A DNA stretch of 64,000 nt, taken from Ditylenchus dipsaci. Lineage: Eukaryota > Nematoda > Chromadorea > Rhabditida > Anguinidae. Positions 35,909 through 47,400 of the stretch are shown here, in pieces. Below the pieces are notes generated by a model, which searched no databases, had not been told where the DNA came from, and saw only the letters and a list, made by a program, of their open reading frames with translations. A program made the translations under genes and the position numbers. Where the stretch lies: NCBI GenBank assembly GCA_004194705.1, contig SADC01000119.1, positions 1 through 64,000 of the forward strand. The letters run 5' to 3'. How positions within the stretch are numbered: position 1 is the first letter of the stretch; the number at the start of each line of letters is the position of its first letter.

Positions 35909-36907
35909 CTATACTTCTCTGTTATGCCAATGCTGCCTTAATGTTAGACATATTTCTATTATATTTTTTGTTGTTGTGAGATTCTGCTAGAATGGCTGGA
36001 TAAAGTTGTGTTAGTTCGGTTCAAAGTGATTGACACAAATCAGTGCCGCATTATTGCCTTTATTAGTTGTGTTGTATTTTTGGTAGTGTGCTCTTTCGGT
36101 TTTATCATAGCAATGGTTGACCCTTTTTAGAACCAGGCATGTCCCTCATACACCAGGCTCCTGAAAAATATTTACTTTTAGTAGTAGTTCAGAACATGTC
36201 CGAGCAGGGGATATTTGATTGAGATATTCTACTTGTCACATAACTTTGTCGTCAAATTAAAGAAAGAAATCATTTTTACCATGAAGTTGGCAATAGCTGC
36301 ATCTCACACTTTCTTTATTTCTGTTTAAAAACCCTTCACTCCAAAAAACAAACTGTCTTCTTCTTGCACTCTTTAATGCATACCCATACTTTTAGCAGAA
36401 TAAAATGAATTTCATTGAGCAATATGCTTGCATCCAGCTGGAACGAAGATTTAGGCCCCTCTTTCCGAATTTTGCATGCCCTCTCCCAAAATGTGTGTAT
36501 GGCTGTGGCAGTCAGCCTAAAAAAATTGATTTTTTGCTAAGCTTTGTCCAATACACAAAGGCACTCTCAACAAGAAAAAGTAAGAGAGTTTTGGCTAAAC
36601 TAGAGAAGAAGTCTCTTCTTTTTATCTATAAAACCATGGTTTCACACGCTCTGGTCTGTTTGATTTCAGACAAATGACCACTCTTAATTGAGAGCACAAA
36701 ATGTCTCATTTGTTTTTTGAGTGTTTGTTCAAGCAGATGACACACCTGCTACCTAATGCTGCTTTGAAATAATGCTTCGAGCACCTGTTTAGCCAACTCA
36801 ATTAACGGGTTTTTACCGCCATGTTTTGCAGAGTAATCAATTCTTCAAGCTTTTGAAAAGACTTTTTGCTTTTCACTTTGAAGGATATCAAAAAAATTAA
36901 TGACTAA
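35909..36907. other. 3' flank of ACBP, no other gene seen
   Basis: This probably contains the ACBP 3' UTR. The rest is apparently unique; a plus-strand open frame of 90 codons at 36405-36677 shows no recognisable domain. Confidence 0.35.
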
Positions 36908-38162
36908 TTGTTATGGCTCTACCCCGTTAGCGCCCAAATTGTTTGCGCCAAAAATCGTTACAGCCAAAACGTTACATTTTTAATTAATTAGCTTGCTACA
37001 TAGAGTTTTTCTAAGTAATTTCGTGGATATTGTCATTTACAAGTTTAAGGTGCTTACACAATGAGGGGGTGAGGGTGCAGATCTGAGGGTGCAGAGCTCA
37101 TTGAGTACACACTGGATCCGCACCTACGCACTCCCGCACTAAGAGCGGCACACCGCAGTGCGGCACTCGACTGTACCCAATGAGGTTTTGCCTCCTCGGC
37201 GCGGGAGTGAGAAAGTGAGGAGTTCGAGTGCGGGTGCAAATCCGCACCGCCGCACTCAATTTTTAATGCATTTTTTTGCATTTTCAGAATTTAGTCGGAT
37301 ATTTTTTCTCACGTGATATATGCCAAAAATGTATTTCCTTTTCTGAGTTGATTGACATTCATAGAATATCGGAATTCATCCTAGAAAAAACTTATAGCCG
37401 CTCAAAATGTATAAATTTCTTGATACATCCAGTAATAGAGCTGACAATTGTGCTTCAGGGCGGGTTTTTTGCTAAAGGCACATTTGCTAAAAAAAAATTT
37501 TTTTTGATAAAGGCAGAAAAGCTTTGTATGGTTTTGTTCTGGCGAAATTCTTCTCACTGATACTCATAGGCGTTACACCCTCAGTAGTTATACTATCAGT
37601 GGTCTTCATCGAACCTCTGTGGTCCGATGAGGGGTATAGACATTTCACCAAAATGAAACTTTTTTCAAACAGATTTTTAAGTTTTTTTCGAAATTTTTTA
37701 GATTGTGTCTGAAACCATCCTAAACATCCAGATTTTTAGGCCATCCGTGAATTACCTCATACCATCCCAACTGCTGAAACCACCCGAGAAAACCCAAGAC
37801 CATGAATCGAGGTAAATTTTACGTGGAAAGTGGAAAATTTTCCATGAAATATTTTTTACATGAAAAGTCGATTTAAGTCAATTTTTCTGTCCAGCGACCT
37901 CAGTAATCAGGCTACAAATACGTAATCGGCTAAAATAAGTATGAATAAAAATTGTTAATAAGTCTAATCGACTCTGAATTTTCGGGTGGTCCACTTGGAT
38001 ATCCCCACCCTAACCCCAATTCGTGGGTAGGTACATCATGGTCAGGTGGCTGTCCACCTGGATGGCCTAAAAATGGAAGTAAAAAATAAAGTTAACACTT
38101 AGTGAGGCTCGAACCAGTAACCTCGGTGACGGCAACCTCTCCCCAATTTAGACCAGGTAGTA

Positions 38163-38482
38163 GCAAACCAAGTGGTCGACCACTTGGATCAATTTTTTTT
38201 ACGTTTTCAGGTTACAAAACAATTTTTCTGCAATGATTCGAGCATGCTGAAGATGGTTTGACAGTGGTAAAATCACGTTTTATCGAGAAATTTTTAAGTT
38301 ATTGCTAATTCTTGATTTATCAAAATCAATCGTTAGCGATAAATCAAAATTTCTTGATAAAACGTAATTTTACCACTGTCAAACCATCTTCAGCATGATC
38401 GAATTAGTGCAGAAAAATTGTTTTGTAACCCGAAAACGTGAAAATAATTTTTTTGATCCAGTGGTCGACCACTTGGTTTAGT
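38163..38482. repeat. Foldback MITE, ACCAAGTGG family, copy 2
   Basis: AAACCAAGTGGTCGACCACT at the left and AGTGGTCGACCACTTGGTTT at the right bound mirrored arms centred near 38322, where loop sequence TGATTTATCAAAATCAATCG lies. It is closely similar to copy 1. Confidence 0.8.
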
Positions 38483-38642
38483 GCATGGATTCTCAGGATC
38501 GCTTTTTGAGGTTGCAGGCGCAAATCCTGGTGGTAACAGACATTATTGTTTCTTGAATAACAATTATAAACTATTCTGTGAAAGACCAGTAAGACTCAGG
38601 GTGAGTAGGGTAACCACCTGGCACCTTCTCTAGAGTCTGGAC

Positions 38643-38935
38643 CATTAAACCAAGTGGTCGTCCACTTGGATCAAATTTTTTTTTCACATTTTTGTGTTCC
38701 AAACCTGTTTTCTGGACTGATTCGGGCACGCTGAGATGGTTTGATAGAGGTAAAATGCCGTTTTCTCGAGTATTTTTTGAGTTTCAGGCAATAATTGATT
38801 TAGCGAATTAATTATTGCCCAAAACTAAAAAATACCCTACAAAACAGCATTTAATACTATCAACCCATCTTCAGCATGTCAGAATTAGTCCAGAAAACAG
38901 GTTTTGGAGCATGAAAAACGTAAAAAAAAATGACT
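38643..38935. repeat. Foldback MITE, ACCAAGTGG family, copy 3 (decayed)
   Basis: It begins TAAACCAAGTGGTCGTCCAC and shows mirrored inner blocks (ATGGTTTGATAGAGGTAAAA versus the inverse near 38860). The right terminal block is eroded. Confidence 0.65.
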
Positions 38936-40072
38936 AAAATTTCATTTTTAGGCCATCCAGCTTGATATCCATCCACCTGAACCATGGGTACCTATCCTAG
39001 GTTTCATAGTTTGAGTCACCAAAATTGAAAAAAATCATGGTTTGCAATCCCATATAAAAACTGATATTTTCGGGATTTGTAGGCAGATGCTCCCTCGGAA
39101 TAAGTATCTACCCCATTATAGGTGTCGTGGCTAGTGAATCACTATTTTGGTATTAACAAACTGTGTTCAGCACATGATTTTAGGTGAGATAGGTTGGTTT
39201 TCTATGTTACTTTGAAAAATTTCCATTTCCAAAAATTAAGCCTTAGTCTTAAAAAGTTTCAGTTAGGATCCACAAGCGGAAAAGTTGTACTCAAAAATAA
39301 TTTGAGCGCCGAAAAGAGCATAAGAAAATGAAACAACGATGATGCGCCACACTCCGAATAAAAATCGCCTCACTCAGAATGAAAGAGCGCGGGAGTGCGG
39401 CTCCAAAAATGTGTCGCCTTATTGTGTACTCGCTGGCGCCGCACCGCGGGAGTGAAGATTTGCGCGGGAGTGCGGAGTGCGGGGGTGTGGCTCCCATTGA
39501 GTACTTAGCTTCATACTCAAATTGATGCCAGAGAGACGGGCTACATTTTGACTATAAGGTTGTAAATGACCATATCTGCAAAATTTACTAAAAACTCCAA
39601 AATTTCGGAATTCTGGACTTTTTTGAGAACTTTTGGAGTTTTTAGTAAATTTTGCAGATGTGGTCATTTACAACCTTATGCTCAAAATGTAGCCCGTCTC
39701 TCTGGCATCAATTTGAGTATTAACTTGTAAATGACAATATCCACGAAATTACTTAGAAAAACTATATGTAGCAAGCTAATTAATTAAAAATGTAACGGTT
39801 TTGGCTGTAACGATTTTTGGCGCAAACAATTTGGGCGCTAACGGGGTAGAGCCATTGTTATCATTCATCAAATATCAAACTATTGTACATATCTTGATCA
39901 GTGTTTAATAGAACCGAAAAAGTTGGGATTACCAATGAAAAAACGTTTTCAAACAGGGTGGCCAGATGTCCTGATTTACAAAGCATTTCCTGATTTTGGG
40001 ATTCAAATCTTGATTTTCGATTGTCGAACATCAGGAAAATAAAGAAACGTTGTATACATATGTCTTATTTTT

Positions 40073-40551
40073 AAAGTCAACCCCCGCTCAAACACGTCGA
40101 AAGGCAAGACAAAACGTCGAGACAAATAATTCGAAAACGATTAAATTTCGGCTTGTTTCCATATTTTCTCAACTTACCGACACTTTTTACCTCAATTTTT
40201 GAAAAGTTTTTACAAACCTGATACGTCAGTCTAATCAGAAAAATCGTAAAGATTCTGAATTTGCCGGTCGTTTCTGTAAATAAAGAAAGTTTGCCGAGAA
40301 GAGCCGCGGGTACTCGCTTTAGTGACACCTTTTTCAAAAAGGAGTGTAACTATAGCGAGTACCCGCGGGTCTTTCCGGCAAAACTTTTTTTAATTACAAA
40401 AACGACCGGTAAATTTAGAATCTTCACGATTTTTCTGATAAGACTGACGTATCAGGTTTGGTAATATTTTTCAAAAATTGAGGTAAAAAAAGTGTCGTAC
40501 CCTAGGTACGAACAAACTTTTGGGGGTGTCACTATAGCGGGGTACACTGTA
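40073..40551. mobile_element. Pogo-like MITE with nested palindrome
   Basis: The left end AGTCAACCCCCGCTC and right end AGCGGGGTACACTG are imperfect TIRs. Inside, a strong palindrome centred near 40330 pairs CGGGTACTCGCTTTAGTGAC with CTATAGCGAGTACCCGCGGG and includes ACCTGATACGTCAGTCTAAT and its inverse. The same core is embedded in the element at 21446-23025. Confidence 0.65.
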
Positions 40552-40554
40552 TAT

Positions 40555-41385
40555 GTTTTCCCTACAAAGCCATAAATTACCCCTCATAAATAACCCCTTT
40601 TTTCTCAAGCGCCACAGGCTTTACCGATTCCGATTTTTTAATTTTGGTCAAGGACCCGGAAATCTCAATATCGTCCATTTTTTTTTTTCATACTTTGGGA
40701 AATTAAAGGATAAACCGACCGCTAATTAGAAGATTTATGGTAAATTTTAAAATTGAGTCCTTGCAAGATTTTGTAGATATTGTGCTATCTTTCATGAATT
40801 TTCAATTTACATATATAGTGCGCGTCAATAAAATCCCTAAATTTCATACAAAATATTTATTTGGCGTTTTTTCTACAAAACGGCTATACTTTTTGTAGGT
40901 TTTTGTAGATTTGTGCACATGTGTGATACTTGAGATCATAGGTTTTTCGAATTTTATTTTATTGTATTTTGGTCGGGTACGCATACGATCACAAGTCAAA
41001 TTTGTATTTGTTTGAGGAATTTGGTAAATTACTTGTGAAAAACGACAATTATTAATTTTGTGAACCTGTTCTTGTCACACCTTGTATTTCTCGATAAAAT
41101 TTAATTTTTTTGAAGATAACATCACTTTTTGTCCAATTTAAAAGAAGCGGAAGAAAATTTACAAATTGAATTTTTCAGAAAGCTCAGTCGTTTAGTCCCA
41201 ACTTTTAAGTGCTTTCAAGTCAGGACAAGTGGAAAAGAGAATATTTTGTGCCTAATTGATGGTCTACATTAATTATTCGAGCAAGTTTACGTTCACCAGT
41301 TTGTAGTAATATTCTGGTTCTATTTGGAGTATTTAGATAGAACGAAACTGGGGCCGCTTCATGTTAAATTGATGGCTATAAAAAA
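40555..41385. other. No gene seen upstream of the TMEM200-like gene
   Basis: This AT-rich stretch probably includes the promoter and 5' UTR of the next gene. No specific motif could be supported. Confidence 0.3.
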
Positions 41386-41403
41386 TTGCGAAAATTAATA
41401 ATT

Positions 41404-44400
41404 ATGTTGGCTGCCAGAGGTGTGAGTCTTGGTCTTGGTAAGATCAATCTCTCAGAACTGAATGTGCTGCCCTCAGATAGAGCTTTTTTGGGAAAGTTAA
41501 GGAGAAAAAAGAAGGCCGAGGAGGCCAAACACAAGATTATCATCAAGAAACATGTCGACAAACAGGTGGGTAATATATTTAGACCTAAACTTATCGACAG
41601 AATTTTTCGATTTCGATATTTTTTGTGAAAGTTGAAAAAATTAAACATTATAAACTTTTTTTGATTGAAATCACACATTTCGATTTTTTTATACGTCGAC
41701 AATCCCATCTAGATATAATCATGCTCGAACTTTTTGTGTGAGCTTTTCTAAAATGGACATTATGTTTTTGTGTATATTTCTACAACTTTGCCCTATTTTC
41801 AGTTTTTTGCCATTTTTTTTTCATTTTTGAGGATAAACGCGATAAAATGCGACTTCAATTGTGAGTAATAATTAGAGTAGTTCACGGTCGGTTAACCGAC
41901 CCGGTCGGTTAACCGACCGACCGGGTATTTGGCCAAAAAAACCGACCGAAAAACCGGGTACAAAAAAACCGGGAAAACCGAAAACCGGGTACAGCAAAAT
42001 TTCGGTTAATTTGCGACAAAAAAAAACCGAAAACCGGGTACAAGCCGGTTAACCGACCGAAAAAAACTGAAAACCGTAACCGAAAACTGGGTAGCCAAAA
42101 TCCCGGTTAACCGAAAACCGGGTAAGGCCCAATTAACCGACCGTGAACTACTCTAGTAATAATGTTGAATCGAAAAAGATGGTTCTCGAAAGCTCAAAGT
42201 ATTTTTTAATGAATTCAGGGTAGGGTTAGGGTTAGAACAGAGCTCGTATGTGTCGTTTTTAAAAAGATTTGTCCTTTTCGGGACCCAAAACTTTTTTTAT
42301 TTTCAAAGCTTTTAGTCAAAATCTTTTTTTTTTTGTTTTAAAATAGCGATAAGCACTGGGTAAAATGACCATTTTTCTCAAAAATGGTCAAAGTATTCTT
42401 TTTTTACCCAAATGTCCTTTTTTTCAAAATTTTGAGTTACTTGCCCTGGGTTAGAAATAATCCCTGAAAATTGAGAAAGTTCAGTGCTTTTTTCCTAATT
42501 TTTAAACTTTGGTGTTTGGGACACACGTTTGCCAACCTTGCACCTAAAGCTTCTTTAGGATTTGAAGTTTAAAAAACAGCGAAAGATCCTAGAATTAAAA
42601 AACCCGCAAATTTATGAACTGAGAAAATTTTTTTTAACTAAAATTAGTACGGGTTCAGGCAGTAATTTAGTCCGGGGGGGGGGGTGGTAAGCATTTTTCA
42701 CTTATTTAAAAATCACGTTTAAAAGACTCCTAAATAAGTTTTGTATGCTTAAAACGATGAGAAAGTTTTTTTCTGACATTTTTTCACACAACAAATAGAT
42801 TTTTTGAAAAAAAAATTTTTGACCGAAATTCGACTTTTTGCCTTGGTCCCCAAGGCAATCCAACCTAAAAGGGTACCTGGATACCCAAAAAGATGGAATT
42901 TGAACATAGTTTTGTTGACTGGGGCTTACCGCATAAATAAACTCTGGTATGCATGCTTTTTCATGCATCCTGAGTCACTTTCGAGTGATTTGTGTCTAAG
43001 GTATGTGGGTGTGCGCATCTCAACCCAAGCAACCAAGCCCCCTGCGCCCCCGAAGGGGGCGCAGGGTGCTTGAGAGTTAGAGATGCGCGCACTCAGAAGT
43101 ACTCTTGATCATAAAATGCATATAGAGTCTCTTTTTGCCACGGCCCAGTTGAAAAACATGATAAGACAGCCAAAATATAATAATATTTACTTTTTTAGCG
43201 TTTTGCCATGGAAGTGGCCCTTTATTCCTTCCCTTCCCAATATTGCCCTTATTCCTTTTAAAATTCAAAAAGCGCCAATTTAAAATTTTTTTTTCAAATT
43301 TTTCTAAAATTTCATCTTAGGGGACCAAGGCAAATCCCAATTTTTTTTTTACTTTTACAGAATCTGATGATTATTTCCCGTAAAAATCCGGGTCGAGAAA
43401 CACGAATTTGCAATCGGTTTTTAAAAATTCACCTCGAAAGTGGGTCAGCCGTGGGGGGCCAAGTAAAGTGTTAACGTGAAAACACGGTTTGTGTTTAAAC
43501 CGAGTAGCTGTTTTTGGAAATTATGGGGGTGTAAACCGAGTGGCGCCAAATTTTTTCAAAACCGTTACAACGTAGTTTCAAGAACGATGTATTTGTAACC
43601 GAACTTAGAACGGGATATTTTTATTTGAAAATTGAAGTTTATATTCAAAGAGTACTAACTAACTTTTTTGTCTAAAAAACTGCAGTCGTGGTTGTGTAGT
43701 TAAACAGCTGAAAATGCGCATTTTGCATGAATTATTAGGTGAGTTGAAGCAAGCACATATCTTCTTCTAAAGTGTTTGCTTTCAATCTTACTTACATGGC
43801 TATTATAGAGCAGTAATTCAGAGTGTTGAAAGGATTTCAAAAAGCCACTTCTTTGCATTCGTTTCCTATTCCGGTAAAAGTATTTTTTAGGACTGAAAAA
43901 TTCATTTTTTCCCACGCAAATATAGTTTTTTGTTCACGTTTTCTTATTTGCATAAATATAACAAAAATTCAAATGCTCGACAACTGCACGGTAGTATATA
44001 TAAAATAGAAAGGGGACGTATTGGATCTATCATACAATCAGGCTCCATACGGAATTAATATCAAAATTTTAAAAATACATTTTGACCGTTTTTGGAGGAA
44101 AAGGGTCATTTTATCCAGCCTTTCGCCATTTTGGAGCGAGAAAAACAAATCTTTTGAAAAGAGATAGACCAAAACCCTGGGGTTCCAAAATATGCCTTGG
44201 TTCTCTTGTTTTTTTTTGTGAAAAATGCCTTAATACACCCCCTTCCTTGTTTTTATCTCAGGTAGTATGGCGCTGCATTCAATGCGTCCTTGATTAATTA
44301 GCAGACATCATGAAAATGTAAGCTTAGACAGGTTTATCTCTCAGTGTTTTTGTATCTCGCCTGTTGTAGTGAAATAGTCTAGTAGTAGTAGCACACTTGC

Positions 44401-47400
44401 TAAATCAACAACAATGCTTCCAACTATGTGGCAAAATAAGCCAGACAGTCTTGACTTACTGCACACAATTCTCTTGCTTTTTGTTCAAAAATTACACAAA
44501 GTATTTGCGAGCTGTTTCTAATTTTAATCTAATCAAGGCGAATATTATTAATAAACAAAGTGGTTGGTCTTGTTTAATGGCAAGTTGTTTATGAGCACAT
44601 TTGAATGGCTTCTTAAACGCGAGGGGAGGGGGAGCCGAATAAACTTTTATTTCATTCCGTCTTCAAATATTATTTTTATAGAAAACTTATTGTTTCCAAA
44701 ATTTAAATTTAATTTTTTTTGTAAATATAAGAATTACGATGAGAAAAAAAAATTTGGGGTCAAAAAAGTGTGTCACTGTTTTTTCTCTAACAAACGGCTC
44801 CCTAAATGTAAAAATGTATTTTTTTGATTTGGTTTCTGACAAAAAAGGTCTAAAATTTAATTTTAGGTATAGTTTCATTAGAAACCCAATCAAAAAATTG
44901 ATACAAAAATTCAATGATTAGTAAAAAAATTTGAATTGGCAGGCACCAATTTTGAATGCACAGGCATGCCTCTTCTGAATAAATGCTTGTGCATTGAAAT
45001 TTGATTTTTCATAATTTTATTTTTTCTGTCAGATTTTTTTCTAAATTCTATTTTTTAGCGAAAATTGCAGTAAACAGCAAATTATATTTTTGCAATAAAA
45101 GTATCCAAAATCGTCTCATTCACGACAAACCTACTAATTTTACAAATATTTTGCTGCATATAATCACTAATTGAAAAAGCACTAGCAAAATATGTCTAAA
45201 TAAGTAAACGAAAAGTTCAGTAAATCCCACATTGTTAATTCACTCGCTGGAAGAATAGTTACTACCTGAGTAGAGTTACTCAGGTGTTAGTACAAAAGCA
45301 GCGCCTAGATATCGGTACTCTGGTAGTGTAGTAGTAGTAGCCTGTAGAAGTACCGAGGTAGTGGTACCTAATTCTCAGTTGGTGTATGATGAATGGATAA
45401 CCCTGATATCTGGATATAAAAGAATATTCGAAACGAGTAATTTAACTTTTTTGGTTCCTTATATCCACCTGGGACAATTTTTTTTTCTCATGTTTCGGAT
45501 TATAATTTTTTGTGCATTACTCTCGATAGTTTGTAGGTAACAAACTTCTTTTAAGCGATCTTACGAAAACTGAAAAAAAACCCTACCCTACCAAATGGCC
45601 AGTTTCTATTATAAAAATTTCTTTGGAAGGCTCTAATTAGTGCAAAAAACAAGTTGTGAAACCGAGAAACATTGGACGACCACTTGGTTCAGTTGGTGAG
45701 TGGACTATTCAGTAGAACTGTGGGGTAGATTATAAAAAACATTTTAAATGATAGTAGTTCTTTACAAAACAAAAAAGATTAGTCTGAAGATTTTTGCGGG
45801 TGAATTTAGTGCGGCTGAATTCACCTAGAGTTCCCCTAATTTCGGAAAAAAAGTTCTCCTCTAATTTGAAATGGATCAAATTGAATTGTTGCCCTAAAGT
45901 CTGAATTCTTGCCCTTTTTTTTTCTTCTTGCCCCTTGTTCAAATTTCAAGTAAAAAAACTGAAATGTTGTCCCTTTTTCTGAAATGTTGCCCCTTTTTAT
46001 AAAAATCTGATAAATTTATCCTATTTGTGCGCCTTCGATGTAAAATCGGAGGAATTGACCCGGTTTTGATTAAAAGGGGCAAGATTTCAGTTTTTCTATT
46101 AGAAATTTGAAAAAGGGGCAAGAAATAATTAAAAAAAGGGGCAAGAATTCAGACTTTAGGGCAACATTTCAGTTACATCCATTTGAAATCTACATTTTTT
46201 TTAATTTTTGTGTTAATTTCGTAGCCAAAGATCTCAGCTTTTCGTCGAGGTATCAACTTCTTTCAATATTTTCATAAAATATAGAAAATTACACTTTAAA
46301 ATAATCCAATATTTTGTGTGTGTCTGGAAATTTGTTGCTGTTCAATTAGTAAAACAGGAAGATCGCTTTGAGCATCGAAATTTATTTTCGTGTGTTTTTT
46401 TCCTATTCGACTGACCTTTCTAAGATTTTTTTCAAAATGGATCACACAACCATCTCAAATGTTGTACCTTCACAAGTCTACCTGAATCCGACCACAGAAT
46501 TTTCTATCAGTCTAAAGAGGAGAACAAAGTTAGAGTGTAAAAGAAGGAGAAAAAGTAGCGCCTTATTCAAATCCTATTTTCTACGCTCTTACTTGGCCAC
46601 AACAAAAAGGTTCAAGGGATTATAAAACACAAATATTTTCAAAAATATCGAAAATGAATTGTTCAGCTGTTTACTTATGTAAATTTTAGACTCTTTGGGT
46701 GGCCTGTCGGATGGTAGTGGTAGGAGGTGTGACCATAGCTGTGGGCCTACTGATGACAGTTGTCGGTTATTTCGACAAAGACTTGACCACGTAGGTTTAC
46801 TGGGGTTTCGATTGCTGAAATAAATTATTCATATTTAGACAGTTTTCTTCAACACAACTCTTGGCACAACTATGAGGTCGGTTGCTTGTTGATATATAAG
46901 TTTACTTACCGTAAAAACTCTATTAACTCACCTCCGACCCCTAATTCAAAATCGTGTTTTTGGCATTGTGCTTTTGACCCATTTTTTTAAACTTCTGTCA
47001 GGCAAGTTAGCAGGCATTTTGCAGCTCATCTCACTGGCTACAAAATAGGCCGTAACTTGCCTGAGAGCAGACTTCAAAATTGGGCTAAAAACGCAATGCC
47101 AAGAACACGATTTTGAACGAGGGGGGGGGGTAGTTAATAGAGTTTTTACGGTATATAGCTAATGCAAATAAGAATTGTTGGCGATTGGGGACCTAATTAA
47201 AATCCTTTCCTAATTGAGCTTAAAAATATGGAATGGCTCTATAGCAGGGCTCTCATGTGAACCTTATCAAAAAAGTTTTGGGATTTGTTGGGACCTGAAA
47301 ACTTTCGACACTAATAGCAAATAATTACACCCCCCCCTTCGTTTTACTGCAGGTGGTATGAGCTAGTGGCGCCAATATTTTAAATTTTCTTGATTTTACG

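Larger units (their letters stand above)
36914..39854. mobile_element. 2.9-kb element with ~130-bp TIRs and 6-bp target duplication
   Basis: TIRs start TGGCTCTACCCCGTTAGCGC and run about 130 bp to a GTCATTTACAAG block, mirrored at 39723-39854. Direct TTGTTA repeats at 36908-36913 and 39855-39860 fit a 6-bp target duplication. Inside are GC-rich blocks at 37060-37260 and 39340-39510 rich in CGCACTCCCGCAC-type motifs, a 220-bp palindrome (about 39500-39720), two ACCAAGTGG foldback copies and part of the GGCCATCC repeat. No transposase frame was recognised, so the superfamily is undetermined. Confidence 0.68.

Noticed and set aside
42224..42236. Telomere-like TAGGGTTAGGGTTAG
   Set aside because: It has only two to three units and provides part of the target duplication of the 211-bp hAT MITE; there is no array.
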